From NCBI GenBank assembly GCA_018873245.2, contig JAEMBT020000008.1, positions 2,094,001-2,158,000 of the forward strand: a stretch of 64,000 nt of DNA, in the 5' to 3' direction. The notes beneath the pieces are model-generated. The model ran no database searches, was not told where the DNA came from, and was given only the letters and a program-made list of their open reading frames with translations. This DNA comes from Archegozetes longisetosus. Lineage: Eukaryota > Arthropoda > Arachnida > Sarcoptiformes > Trhypochthoniidae. Shown one piece after another: positions 49,688-64,000 of the stretch (position 1 is the first letter of the stretch; each line of letters starts with the position of its first letter). The translations under genes and the position numbers were made by a program.

Positions 49688-52600
49688 GAAGTAGTTGTAT
49701 CACTCTTTTAGTTAAATAAGATTTACAGATTAGGAGAGATTTGATTTTCGTGTAACACGAACTGATGATAATAATAATAATAATAGCAGCATTAATACTA
49801 AGCTCAAAGTTTAGACAAATAAACCATTCACTTCAGTAATGAAAGTAAATCACGAAAGAAACAGATCTTTTCAATTCTATTGATTCCTCAAAATTAATTT
49901 TTTGGCTTAGAGATAACTCTTTTTGGATGATAACAAAAATTTAGTGAATCGTTACTATCGAAAAAGAGATGAAATATCGTTAGAGTTTCGCATTGAGTCA
50001 AACGATCAGGAATGAAAAATTGCTCCAAAATTATAATAAAAATCTTATATTTCAGATGAATTGAAGCGCGAAAAGAACTTATTTGAAGGCAAAAAAGATA
50101 ACATTTTTTGAGATATCACATAATTAAAGTGGAATGCAACAAATATGAAACAATTATTCCATTTAACAAATAATTGGTTAAAGTAAAGATTAGTCAAAAA
50201 ATAATGATTTCATTTTAATTATATTATCAAAATAAGAGTCATTTAAAAGAGAAATACTCAGAGACTGAGCAAAAATAAACGTTTGAGTGAATAAAAATAA
50301 TTAAATCTTGTTATGGAAAGTGAAACAAAAACGTCAATTTCATAACACTATGGAAAGGTTTAGATTTCAAATTTAGTTTTCAAGTAAATACAGTTTTTAA
50401 ACATGAAATGCGACATATTTATCTTCATTGCGTCGAACAGCTATAAGTTATTTGAAATTTCTAAACATTCTTCATATGAAGCATAAGTTTTTATAAACTG
50501 GTTTGAATGTTAAAAAATATAGTTATGTAATAGATTGCTCCATCAATCCTCATAATGGCAAACTTTTTACGAATATCTTATAGAGAAGTTCGCTAAAAAT
50601 GTGTTTCGTACTTCAAACGTCTTTCAAATCAATCATAATAATAAGAAGTAGTTCTCATATTTGATTTCATATAATTATAGACTAAATCATAAGTTATAGA
50701 GATGTAATTGGGAAGAGAGGGATTAAGTGTTTACCACCTATTATAACTTTATTGAGACACTAAAACAACTAACTTGTAAGAACTTAGAAGAAACAAAACA
50801 CTTTCTCAGTTTCACTTTATTAAATCATAGAGAATAAGCTTTACAGATATTGAAACCAAACTAATTCTATTATATATTTTTCCTAAAATCATCAGCTTTT
50901 CATTGTCGGCAACTATTTCGTGAAAGAGCAATCTTAGAAGGAATAAGTTGTTTAATTGAACAGATTCTTTTCAAGATATAAAGAATAATAAATTATTGAC
51001 GGAAGAGAACTACTTAATACTTTATCAAAACGCTTCAAATAAGTACTTAATTTTTGTTTTTGTAGATGTACAAAAATCAATAATTTTGTTTAGAATATTC
51101 CTTTAGATTTGATCTGAAATATAGTTTGAATAATGAAAATAAAAATCAACTGAAGAAATCTAAAAATTTTAAGATTCGAATTAGCATGATTAACAGAATA
51201 TTTGTCATGCATCACTAACTATTATGCGTTGGCTGTTGAAATCGACACAAATTATGAATTATGAGAATTCTAGTATCGTTTTTGACAGCATTATTTTTTA
51301 CTGTTTTTAACCATTTAATCTCCGCTAATTATAGTCAAATTGTTATCAATTTTTTCTTATCAGCCCCAAAAAGCAGACGTTAGAGGAGCATATTAAGAGT
51401 AGCAAAGAAATCTGCTTCAAATAAAAAAGTTTATGAATGCAAATAAACCGATTATAGCAATAATTAATGATCTTTCATGAGTGATGGTTATAATGGACTT
51501 GCGGGGAGAGACGCGTAACAATCAATTAAAATAATTAAATTACAAAATAAAGTTAGACAAAACGTATATTGACTTAATCAAAAAGGCTTTGAATTAGTGG
51601 AAAAAATAATATATAAAATTTAAAAAATTTAGTTGAGTCTGATAATTGAAGAGTAATTTGTTTGAAAAAATAATATATAAGCTTAAAATGTAGGTAATGG
51701 TTAGCTATATTTTTCAATTGAAGATGTTGTTTATTACAGCTGTAGAACTTTTATCACTAAGTTTTTTCAGCAGACAACAAATTGGTTGAACATAAAAAAT
51801 ATTAAAGTATGACAAATATTTCGAGAGGAAAAATAACAATCGCTTTAAAGGAAAAAACCAAAAATTTTATTATGAAAACATCGATAAAAGCGATTTACCA
51901 TTAGTTGTAAAGAGCGAAACACGTTTATTACTGATATAAGGCTAAAGTTTGTTATTTAAAGAATGAGATAATCATCAAAATAGGAACAGAATAGAGTAAA
52001 GTCAAACTGAAAATATATAATTTATTTAAATTTTTCAGTCGCTCTATCTTTCAACTTTTGAACAGCGCATTAGGCAAATTGAAAAATTCAATTATTTATG
52101 ATTATTAAGTAATTGATGCAAACAGAATACGATTGAGTCTGATTAGGGACAAACAATTGATTTGTGTTAAGGGCAAAAATATACTATAGTAATTGCAAAG
52201 CTAATAAATGCTAGAAGGAATAATTGATTATTTAAGATAATAAAATGAGAGTGCAACACAAGATTAGTAAGATTAAATAGTAAAAATATATATAGTACTC
52301 TAATGCATGTTCTTATTAATGTTATATCAAGTTTTTCACTAAGCTTCTAAATAAAATCAAAATTTCAAATGCCTCCAATCCTCAAATAAGTCTTATGTGG
52401 GAGTCATACAATTATTGAATCTTCTAACGATCAGGCCAATTCAGTCAATTTTTGGTATGGCGTTAGAGTATCTAAATTTAATACTAAAACTACTAAATTC
52501 TATTTTAATCGATATAAACACTCAATTCAGATGTCGTCAATTGTTTTTGGTATAAAAACACAAATATGAAGTCTAAGGAATAATTATGGACTGTATATCT

Positions 52601-54248
52601 AGGAGGAAAGTTTGGGATTTGGTCAATAAGTTTAATTAGTGTGTGGTTAAAAGAGAAATAAAAAGAGATAATATAATACAGTAATATACTTAAGATACAT
52701 AAAATAGATGAGATGTTAGAATGTTTTATATGCCCATACTATAACATTAAAGTGCACTTATGCTAAAGTAGTAATATTCCAAATATGTTATTTTATCAAT
52801 TGGTTATATCAAATCACATCTACTACTATAGCTGTTTCCATGTTCAACCACAATGCCTCTTATGCTCCATATTCAATCATTTTTATTCATCAAGGCTTTC
52901 AACTATACCTTTTGTAACCTTCATATGTATCTAATTAAACTTGAAACTATTTTTATCAATTATATATTATAAATTACAATATGAACTAAGGCAAAGAAGC
53001 TTTTTGCAAATTGGCAAATCTTACTATACATTCAAAGTAATTTGAAATTTAACAGAATATCCAAATATTAGCTGTCAAAGTTTTCCTGCAAAATTTTCAA
53101 ATTATATCACCGAGAAGTTGTGGCATATCAGGCAAAAGATGGCTGCTTTTGAGCAACTTCTTCAAAGACTAGAATAGAATATATGCGACAAATAGAAAAT
53201 TTGACATTTACAGCATATGATTGATTAATTTGAATCATTCTTTGAATTAGATTACGCTTTTTTCAACAATTAAAAATAATAATTAGTCTAATTTCTCAAC
53301 TAATGTTTGATTATGAAAATAATTATTATTTAGTTATAATATACAGATATGAAAGACAAAAAGTTTAGATATAATTCATAATTGATGATAAGCTCAATAA
53401 AAGTGACAATCAAAAAAGCGTATTACAATAGAAGCTAGGCTTTGATGAATCGAAACTGATTTTTAGATTGGATTTAGGGAAAGAAATGAAATAAGTGATG
53501 TCGTTTCTATGAGTAGTGAATGCGAGTTTGAATGTGAGTTTGAATCTAAGTTTGAATCTGGATCTCATAGTCATCTTTATTTCATAATATTGAAAGGGCA
53601 TCAACGGTAAGGAAAAAAAAGTGAAAGCAATCACTGTAAGGAAGACAGTATTAATTCTGGGCAAATGCGCTCATATGCGCTCATTTATTTCACTAAAGTA
53701 GGATATCTTTCTCTCCCCGAAAAGAAATCTCTTCCTAACTGTTTATTTCGTTTCATTGTCAGCCTTTTGGCCACTGGAATATTGATTTGATTTTCAGAAT
53801 TCGTTCAAATTCAAACCTATCAGTCAAATGTGAGGCCAAACAAAATCAAAATCACAAATGTTAGACAAATATTAGAGAATTAGTTGATTAAAATAAATGA
53901 ATAAGTTAGTAAGACGAAAAATTAGAGATCAAGTTAGAATTAAAGATGTAAATAACGATTTCCTGAAATAAATTCTCAAATTAAGTGTAATGTTGGCGTA
54001 CGCCCATATTATGTTTTGCCATTACTTACAATTATAACACTTGCTACTGAAACCAGTAGAATTCACTTCAGTCATATTGTTTTAGTTGAAAACAGGAACA
54101 CAGTATGTAATTATCATATTTTCCAAATTACTAATAAATCCAATCGAGCATTTAAGAGTAGTAATTCTTTACTAGGAATTAGGTCCACCCTCACTGATGG
54201 CTAATATAAGCCTGTAATTTAGTATTAATTTGAAACTGCTTTTTTGCT

Positions 54249-54271
54249 TTTTTGGCCATAATGGCCAAAAA
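54249..54271. repeat. Near-perfect palindrome around GGCCAT
   Basis: TTTTTGGCCAT, 1-nt spacer, ATGGCCAAAAA. A further AGTGGCCATTTTTG lies about 45 nt to the right. Confidence 0.7.
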
Positions 54272-55364
54272 CTAGGTTTGTCAATCTCCAAGTAGCCAGT
54301 GGCCATTTTTGCAACCAAAACATCGCTTTAAGCATTTTAACACTGTCTAAAGACTGTGTCATTTATAGAGTTGGAGTTATACAGCGACCAATCGACAAAT
54401 GTAGTTACACTGGTTTAAATTGAAAATCCAATTAAATAGCTTGAAAAAGATAAAAAAATAAACTCAATTCTTCCATGAACTAATCAATTTAAAAGCAGTT
54501 CAACTGAGAGAGACTTTGCTATATCAGAATCATTTCGTAGATTTTAAGATTCGATATTTGTCGAGTTGATGCTAAGCAACTAATTAATACAAGTCTAATA
54601 CAAGTTATTTTAATATTTTGTTCCATTTTTTAGCCATCAATTCATTTATAAGATATGATCCAATTTCCAAGTTTTCATTTACGCTTATGAAATGAAATAT
54701 CCAAAAACCTTAATCCGTGTGATTAAAATTAAGAAATTTGGTTTTGCTTTAATTAATGGTAATGTGATTTGTGGTAATCTTATGTTTGGAGGTGACACGA
54801 ATGAGACATATTTTCAGTACTATGAATCAATAGTATTAATTTTAGGATAAACATATGAATAATTAAACTGATTCATACTATCATATATATCTAGTATTTC
54901 GATTTGATAATTGCACACATAATAAATCTCTTATTAGTAAAGCTGTTGTATTCCTAGTGATCAATTATAAGTTTGTTCACTTGATCCAAATAAATTGATT
55001 TTATAACAACAAATCATCAAAATATTATATGACAATTTATTTTTAAACTAATCCATTCATCGTTTTCATAACAATAGTATTTATTAATATTTTAGGCTAA
55101 TATTAAAACAAAATAAAATCAAATAAAAACAAAAGTTTGAATATGCGTTTTTGTCAACTATAAGGTTGTAAATCATATGATTATAAATGAGTTTGAGGCA
55201 AATTTTCAGAACAGAAAAGAATAAAATTGATATTAGGTCTAAAATGAATGTAGTGGTACTTCAATCATTTTCATAACTTGGAGGCATTATTGACGCATCC
55301 AAGTATAGAATGGAAATAACCTGAAAATCTTGTCTAAATTTCAACTATTTATCTATCAGTTATA

Positions 55365-55395
55365 GTGAAATTGCAGCAAATTGTTGCAATTTCAC
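55365..55395. repeat. 31-nt imperfect palindrome
   Basis: GTGAAATTGCA and TGCAATTTCAC arms pair perfectly, and most of the centre pairs as well. Confidence 0.7.
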
Positions 55396-55992
55396 ATAGA
55401 GTTAGCTAAAATGAATTTATTTGAATGCTTGCAGTTGTTACAACAGAATATTGGAGACAAAATTTGAAATAATTTCAGCCAACAGAAGCGTTAGTTATAA
55501 ATAAAACGAGTGAAAGTCTCAAATGAGTCTGAATGTGGCAATTTGAGACAAATTTGATTTGTCGGACAAAGCATTCTCTACTTAAAAATTGAAGACAAAA
55601 AGTTGAAGAGAAGAAAAGCTAAAGAGAAAAAAACGCTGAAGAGAAAATGACAATCGCTATACTTCTAAAGAAATTCGTAGAACAAATCGATTGAGAAAAA
55701 TAAAGACTTGAGTAAAGTCTAATCGATATGAAAGTGAAGATTAAAAAAGAATTTGAAAAGGGGTCAAATGAATAAAATAGATTGAGAAAGTTGTAAATGT
55801 GTTAGGAAAGTGTTGTCTTTCTAAAGATATAACTTACTTATGTTCAATAATTGAAGTAATGTCGCTATCGTTTGTGAGATGTCTTTCCAACCAAAACTAT
55901 TTCATTTATTATATATTTATGAAACATTTTTTTTAACTCAATTCAATTCTTATTCTAAGTCTTAAATTTAAGCTGAGGGCAATTGTTGAGAA

Positions 55993-56107
55993 GAAGGTTT
56001 TAGTTTGAAGATGGCTTTAGAGTGAAGATGGTTTCAGTTCAAAGATGGTTTCAGTTCAAAGATGATTTCAGTTCAAAGATGGTTTCAGTTCAAAGATGGT
56101 TTTAGTA
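55993..56107. repeat. 17-nt tandem repeat
   Basis: Six or so copies of GATGGTTTCAGTTCAAA, degenerating at the left end. Confidence 0.85.
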
Positions 56108-58763
56108 CATAGAATATATTAAGATATTATGACAAAGAAAATGTTTTACTTGATTATTCATCAGAATCGAAGTGAATTTCAAACGACTAGTTTCTAAAAA
56201 TAGCTCTGACAAAGTATACATATTTTCGTTATCCATAAACTGAGAATAGTTTGAAAAAATATTGAGTCAAACATTTGGGTTAACATTAAAGTTAAAGTGT
56301 TATTATTGATAGTGCCGTACTGTGTGCTCAAACTGAAAATATGCTTAGAAAAACAGTTATAAAACCAATAGATATCAATATGAAATGAAAACCAGACAAA
56401 ACTATATTGCATTCCACTTGACTGACAGGTAATCAAAATAATGGGAAACCTATTAAATAGGCAAAGGAGAACACGAATGAGTAGATTGGAGTTAGATTTA
56501 TTGGCAAATAATAGGCAGTGGAATATGTAGCATTGATTTTAGCACATTGTTTGCATGTGGCTCATTATCTCAATGGATTCTCAGAGAATCATAAAACAAA
56601 ATTATGTCTTATAAATGCGTTTTATATCCAATACTAAACAATACTCCGTTTGGAAATTATTTTAAACTATTTTCAAATTGCACATTAAGTTGCCACTGAG
56701 GGAACAGATTGCTTCTATTGTTTAATAGGATTCAGGAATTCGTATATTACTTTATTATTTAAATACTTCATTCAAACTTTGCGTCCATTATTTTATTACT
56801 TCAGTTTGAATTAGCTATTGTTTAAAAGTGAAATCCGCGAAGTATACTGCTTTGGACATAATTATTGCATAACATTCGGCGATGATTTGATGCGATTATT
56901 TCAATGTAGAAGCAAAATGAAATGCTTCTCAAAAATATATAAGAAGAGAATACATAATAAGATACTGAAAATATTGTTTATATGGGTTAATATGAAATGA
57001 TGGTCAGACTATTTGTTATTCTTAAACATTACACGTATAGACACTTAGCTGTATAATGATACGATCAGTTCTTTAATTTTCACTCTTATAATCCACTCAT
57101 AAATTTTCAAAATATTCTGTTTGCACTAAACATAACCACTTTCTCAACAATAGGCTATCAAAACAGAACAAAAGTTTGATTAAAAACTTGTTTAAGGTTT
57201 GTAAACACAATGGAGCACTTGATTTAAGTCCAATATTAATAAAGTTAAACTATGAAAACATTTCTAACTTTAAGCTAATGATTGATTTTCAATTTGAAAT
57301 AAACATTCTTTCGATCAAATTGTAAGGGAAGCTGAAGAGGAAGCATAAAACCTCTTAATATTTGCTTAGGCTTTTAATCTACCAAATTCAGTTGTATTCA
57401 GAATGAGTTGCTTAACGTTATTCTGATAATTAAGCTTAAATTGATGGCATTTTATTCTTATCTCTATTCTATTCCTATTATTTACAATAAGATGCATTGA
57501 ATGAAAAGCCTTATCATTATTCTTGATTCTACATATTTGTGTGGATTCTGTAGAAATGCATTAAAATAGATAACATAATGTCATGAAAAAGACATAATGC
57601 ATGAAACAGAAAAACTTCGTTTTATGGAAAGTAATCAGAAAAAATACTGTTCTCTCGTTTTAGTTAATTAATCTATCGTCTTCAATGTCAAAACGTTTAT
57701 AAAGAATTTTTTCCTATTGAAATGTTCGCCCAAAGAAGAGCTGATGATTAATTACAATGTTCTCTATTCCTTATGTTTTATTGTGATTATTATTTCGATC
57801 AAATATATCTTCTTTCTCTATATTCTACGGAATCATATCTCAAACAATCAAAGAATGAATGAGATTGAGAAGAAAAGCAAAAATAACTGGAGCCTAAAAA
57901 CGCAAACTAAACAAGCACGTTGTAGTAAGAATATTAAAGTACTATTATTAGGTTATTCAAACGTTTTCTATTCAGCTGAATAGTACTAAAAATTGCAACA
58001 AATCATTTTGAGTCAACTATAATGAGAAGTGAATCGTTAAGACAAATATGAATATTTAAAATGCACTTTCTTTGGTCCTCTCAATAGCAAACTTAGTTCT
58101 ATTCTATTGGCCTATTAATCCCCATGTCGATCATCTTGGAATATTCTCACCCATTCTATCGTCATCTGTCGATTCCCATCATATGTGCCAAAACTATCAA
58201 AAACATTATTCAAAAACAGAAATATAGAGAAATCAATGACAAAATAATAAACTATTAGATAAAGTTTTGGTATAGCGTTGAAGAGAATGAGATTGAATTA
58301 TGCGAAAGTGAATATATTTCGCAACTGATAGTACCTGATTTGATAGAGCAATAAGTTTGGCTATGATGCCAGTACGATTAATATCTTAAAAGTCGTGACA
58401 ATTATATGAATAAAAGTTATTGACATTCAGCGGACGATTTAATCTTGAGATGAAAATTGCATTTGCATTTTTCTAAATCCCCAAATACTAATTTTGTGTG
58501 TGAAACTACTCGTTATATTTTGCGCACCAATTGAAACTTGTGACAAAAATTGATTGCTATCACGCGATAGCAACTTGTCATTACATATAATCTCAATGAC
58601 ATCTATTCAAATGTAACACAACTGGTAAAGAAATATTGTTTTTATCACTAGAAATTTAATACAAGCAAACAACCTTCATACATTTAATCGTATGAAAATA
58701 TTAATATTTCATGTAATTAGTTACAGAAAACTATTATAGGACAACTAATGAATTTTTTAATAA

Positions 58764-58765
<2 letters not shown>

Positions 58766-58798
<33 letters not shown>
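58766..58798. repeat. (ATT)n microsatellite
   Basis: Eleven ATT units. Confidence 0.9.
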
Positions 58799-61086
58799 CG
58801 TTTTAAGTAAATTTGAATTATAACTTAACAAATATAAAAATAAATATAATTCCTATATTAAACTGTTTAATAAGAGAAAAAGATATTTCGTTAACTATTA
58901 ACTTTGACAAAATGATCTCTAGCTTGATAATTACAGAATTAGATTCCGGTGTCTCACACTAGGGTTGACAGAAGAGCTTTTGCGTGCGTATTAGTTTTGT
59001 AGTGAACTTCTCAAAAAGCTATAAAACAAGAACTAAGGGGTGACCGTAAATCCAAAAGATGGACAGAAGTATTTGCTATATTTGATTAATTTATGTCTCA
59101 ATAAGGAATAGATGTCGAGTTTGGTATGGAAATTGAAGAAGAGAAGTGATTGAATAATAAAACATGGACTCGAATAGCAATTGAAAATCACTAATAGGAT
59201 TTTCTTATATCCGATTTATATGTTATTGGGATATTAGGAGATAGTTTTCAGTTGTATTGCAAATAGTTTTAGTTGTATCTCACATAGTTTTCAGTTATAT
59301 TGCATAAAAAAAGTCAAATATATTCTTATCATAAGAAGAATACAATAGAATGTAAGATCAAATGCTTGAAGTGCTTCAATTTAGCCGTCAAACATATTAT
59401 ATCAATAGAAACCTTGTTATCTTCTAAATAAATTATATAAACTTATATTTGACTCTCAATCGGTTTAGAGATAGAGATTTATAGCAGACTTTATCAAAAG
59501 AGATTTGTATAGAGAGCCAATCTATTATAAGTGAAACAGATCGAGGCTTTCAACTATTAATTAACAAAATGTAATTAAAATCTATAATCAAATCATTGCA
59601 GATAATGCAATCATTTGAGTCATTGTCGCATAAAATGCAGTAGTTTTCGGAATAAATCAAATAATTGATAGAATAGATAATACATTGTTAGTACTGAAAA
59701 GCTAACATTAATTGTACGTGGTGTTCACTGCACCGAAATATTGACTGCGATGCTGTTGGCATTGAAGAGCTGGTTTCTAAAAATAGCACTTCCAACATAG
59801 ACATTGAGCTATAAAGGTTTGAACAGCACTGAGGAGAGTATAGAATGTTGGGAATGGATGCTGCGATGGTGGGCATTGAGTGGTGCATAGAGTGTAGTAT
59901 ATGGCAACGTGATGCCAACCTTTCAGATCCGAGTAAGAGAGCGCAATCCAATTCTATCCAATTCTATCCAACCAATCTATTGCTATAGCTATGCGAAGCA
60001 TATATCGATTCTGCTAGTTCTTCTAAATATTACTGTATTATAAGTTTCACTTATATTAGTATTATATAACACTTACGTATAAATAGCTATGTATTAATTA
60101 TAATTAGAACATTATTGACTTTTTTCATTTTCATCAGTTTTAATTATATGTTTTTTCCTTCAAATACTCTTATTATTACCCGAATCAACACTACATTTTC
60201 ACAACTTTTTAATCTAAATTTCAATTTGACTGCTTTTTATAATAGGAATTTTTTTTGACATAAGATGCAAAACTTAATCCTTAAGAATGAATCGATAGTT
60301 CCCACAAATGAGTATTTAGTTTATTTAGCTAACAAAAAAGAGTGGATTATATAATGTTAGAATTATAAAACACTATAAAATGTTAGAATACTAAAAATAA
60401 AATTTAGATGAGAAGTTGATCTTTGATAGGATGTTAAGAAAAAGTTAGAAAAATTGAAATGAGATATGAAATGCAATAAGTGTATTAGCACTTAATCTAA
60501 TAGAATACGAGCTTTATATGCACTTCAACTCAATGTTAAGACACGTTTTGTAATTCCGTTAAACGCATTCATGCGATCATAATTAATGTAAGTGTCGTTA
60601 AATCCGCGTATTATTATCGCTATTATTGTTGTGACATATAAGTTATCGCTAGTATTATCTTTATAAAAGAAGAACTAGTTTAATGAACAAACTGTCTCTC
60701 ATTCCTGATTTCAGTTTTCGGTGCAATTAACCAATATGTTGCATTTCACTTCTATTTCTAACCTTTATCTTACCACTTTATCCACATTTTCATCTAATTT
60801 ATTTCCAGTTATTTTTAAATATCTTTAATTATCCATCAAAAACCTCTTAAGAAAAGTGGTTTTTAGACTGTTTTCGGTTATGACTAGGATGATGTTCAGA
60901 TACATTTCATATAAGTTACTCCGAAATTCTGGTACACTATATATAAATTGTTTAAGTGTTGAGCTCCTTTTATAAAGAGTGAGACATTTCTATATTATGA
61001 TTTCACTGAACTTATATTAATTAAGCACAATAAGTGACACATCACATCAATTTTGAATTGTAAATGTAAAAAAAGTCAATATAAGC

Positions 61087-61119
61087 AAAAAAGAAAAAGA
61101 TTTGCACTTTTTCTTTTTT
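61087..61119. repeat. Perfect 13-bp purine/pyrimidine hairpin
   Basis: AAAAAAGAAAAAG, 7-nt loop, CTTTTTCTTTTTT. Confidence 0.7.
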
Positions 61120-64000
61120 CTTCCTTTAGATGAGATGAAACTGAAAATTTTAGAAAACAAATTTCGATTCCGTTTTAGTTTGATTGTTCTTTAGGGACGA
61201 TAGAGTTGCATGAATTGAGTTCAATAAAAATGGATCATTCATTTTTATAGCTTTCCTAAAAGAGACTTTTGATTTTGTTCATAAATATGAATATTTCTAT
61301 AAAATTAGTTTTGAACTAATGAAAAATTTGTCTCAACATTGATATTGAGAATAAGTAAAATGAACTTAAAAGCAAAGATCTAGATTTGATTTATGGCTGC
61401 ATTTAACTGTGAAGTTGTTCAATACTGAACAATAAATTTAATATAGAGTATAGTAAGCTTTAATGAAACCTTATCTCCAACAATGATCGTATATGAAGAT
61501 AATTTAGTAGATTCTAACCTAAATCAATGACATGAATAGTACCAAATAGATTGATATTTGATGGAAGGGTGTGAAAGTTATAATTGAGTGTAAGTCGCGA
61601 CTTTTAAGGGGTAAGATTGGTATTAAGTGGTAGTGGTATACTTGTCAAACTCCTTCAACCATAAGGGTAAGTCGTTCTACTTTTACAACTCATTCTTCAC
61701 TTGCTCTCAACTTTTAGATAAACTTACAAAAACTTACAAAAACAGATCATTCAAAATATTCGACACATATTTACGACGAGTAAAAAATGAAATCTTTCAA
61801 TGGATAAACTCTATGCCATATTTGACATATGACAACATTGAAACTTGCAGATAGTAAGCTCTTTTTGAAACTGGACACTTTTGCAAACTTTTATTTTCTC
61901 AAATTTAATTCTCTCAGGTTTAAGCTCAACATTGAGCTAAAGATTGAACTCAAGAGCAGTATTTGGAAGGTATATATAAGACGAATTTGTTAATTTCGAT
62001 AGATTTGGTGTTTTCAACTAAATTGATTACAAATTTAGGGTAAGATATAGAAAACAATTTAAAGAGAAGCATAAATCGATTTGAGTTTTTTCCTTTAGAA
62101 CACACTGACATTTACATTCTCAGTATCTGTTTAGTCACGCAATTTCTCCACAAATATTAATATTATTTGCTTTACTCAAATATGGTAGACATCAATACTA
62201 TCACACGTGATATTTTAGAAAATAAGTCAACTATTCTTCACTTTTCTCAGTTTATAATTTACTTTACGCCGAATTAATTTTTCTGACGCTTGAACTCAAC
62301 AATAATTTTCTGGGAAATTAGGATAAGCTAAAAGAATACTTACGCTATTCAAGTGAACTACGTTTAGTTTTTATTCATATTTTGTATTTGAGTATAAATT
62401 GAGTTTAAAAGTCAAGAAAAATAGGATAAATGAAACAATTCTAGGATTGTATTACTAGAAAAGTTGCCCATTTCTAGGAATGAATACCAAATAAATTGTA
62501 AATATAATAACAATATTAAACAATAAATAGAGCGAATCGCAATCTATGTAAATTGAACAAATCGTCTATTTTTCGGACTAAAACTTGATCCGTAGAAAAT
62601 ACTAAAATTATATAGAGTTTGAGTATATTGCAAAAATATAAGAAATATAAAACAAAGGGACAAATGTGAATAGAGAAAAGATGAAAGAAAAAGGAGGATA
62701 GAAAATAGTATTAAATAAAAAGTTAATATTTCAATAGCAACAAATATATCATTTGGGAAACTATTAGGTCAAGTTATAAATAATTAATAAGTATTAGTTG
62801 TAAAATAGAATTGGCTTATATTTGAGGATAAGTTTAATGCGTAAATATTTCAGAAGAAGCTTCTGCTCAGCTCTTCAAAGACTATATCATTAATATTAAT
62901 GGTCATATCGGTGTCTATTCACAGAGAACTGAGTGCTAAGTTAAACATTTAGTTATAATCTAGCTGAAAATATTCCATAATAGATGTTGAACAGTTACTC
63001 ACAATCTTAAATTCATAGCTTTTAGAAGATGTCTACTGTTAGGTAAATAAGCTATCTCAATCTATGACCTCCACATTGTCACCAAGTTAAGTGTCTCTCT
63101 TGTTTCAAATGCGAAAGTTAGGTCAAGATGAGTATTATTTAATATACTTGATATGATACATAACTCTACCAAACTAAATGTCAAAATATATAGAACCAAC
63201 AAATCAAATTGCACATAAACCTACGCTTTGATGGCATCTACTCTAGAGTTTATGCTATAGATTCTGTTCTATTCATTAATGTTTTTGAATTTTTGTATAA
63301 ACCATTTGCCATCTAAAATATGGATTATAGAAAATATTGATTTTAAGGTAAAGAAGAAATGAGTGTTTGAAGAAAATAACTAAGAATAGGAATCCACAAC
63401 AAATTAGAGTAAGTATCAAATAAGGAATTAGGACTAAAAAATTAGCAAATCTGAATCTAGCAAGAAAACCAGTCTTATCTTGCTTATTACTATGCAATTA
63501 ATTCTAAAAAATTATTTTACAGAAAACAAAGAGAAAGAATAATATTCTCCTGTAATATTATTTTAATGCTAAAACAAAAGGTTTTATACTTTAAAAATAA
63601 TTTTCAAAATATTGCGAGAATAGAAAGCTAAGAGAATTTGATTTGATCGCACAATTTTCATTCAATATAGGTCTTCACATTTTCCGAATACATTTTTTCC
63701 AATTCTCAGGTCTACAAAAAAAGCTTTTTCTGATTGAATGAAAGCAAAACAAAGTTTTATCTCGAACTCTCTCTTGACATTTAAATAATGGCAACACCGA
63801 AAAAACCTGACATGAAGGTCGAAATGAGGTATTGGTTAGGATTTATTGTGAGAAGTGAGTGCGGCATCACTTGTACACAAATGCGTTAAGAAGAAGAGCA
63901 ATGAAGAGATGAAGGAGAAGGAGAAAAACAACAAACAAACAAAATATAGCACAAGTATTCAAGTTTTATATTCAACTTGAAAAATCAATTTATCAGTTTA

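Larger units (their letters stand above)
41123..64000. other. Long gene-poor stretch, presumed Shal intron, part 2
   Basis: No supported gene over nearly 23 kb. It holds repeat family 2 copy B, repeat family 1 copy B with the adjacent inverted-repeat element, several tandem repeats, hairpins at 54249-54271, 55365-55395, 58554-58573 and 61087-61119, and a GC-richer patch at 59715-59960. I looked for Kv4 T1, S4 and pore sequence on the minus strand and saw none. Confidence 0.5.

Overview
The window is eukaryotic and looks like animal nuclear DNA. It is very AT-rich, and its genes are split by GT...AG introns from 69 nt to several kb. The four recognisable or plausible genes all lie on the minus strand and together fill only a small part of the 64 kb. 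Three patches of (TTAGG)n/(CCTAA)n, the usual arthropod telomere unit, and arthropod-style Shal and Slmap sequences point to an arthropod. Asn/Ser-rich low-complexity coding sequence and long AT-rich non-coding stretches would fit a mite or related chelicerate, but that narrower placement is inference.

Layout from low to high coordinate. (1) 1-6820: no supported gene; a hAT-type miniature transposon at 1469-1921. (2) 6821-11354: a five-exon Slmap (sarcolemma membrane-associated protein) gene that I reconstructed completely, about 1100 aa: FHA domain, long coiled coils and a C-terminal tail anchor. It has an unusual Asn/Ser-rich extension of about 245 residues before the FHA domain. (3) 11355-20343: intergenic, with a promoter-like GC-richer patch near 12 kb. 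(4) 20344-31407: the last four coding exons of Shal (Kv4 voltage-gated potassium channel), from the end of the selectivity filter (Y-G-D) through S6 to the C-terminal PDZ-type tail. The exons for T1, S1-S5 and most of the pore loop were not found up to 64000, so the next intron appears to be more than 32 kb long or the gene is broken in the assembly. (5) Inside that presumed intron, on the same strand: a single-exon coiled-coil gene of unknown function (38085-38774) and an intronless TATA-binding-protein-like gene (40477-41040). (6) 41041-64000: no supported gene; repeats, hairpins and simple sequence.

The genes do not form a pathway. Slmap is a STRIPAK/Hippo adaptor, Shal carries A-type K+ current, and the TBP-like protein would act in transcription initiation. 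The most notable points are the TBP-like paralogue with one of four DNA-intercalating phenylalanines replaced by leucine, the N-terminally extended Slmap, the apparent giant Shal intron hosting two genes, three hAT-type miniature elements (two with 8-bp target duplications), and two pairs of diverged dispersed repeats. I found no convincing undescribed multi-gene system.
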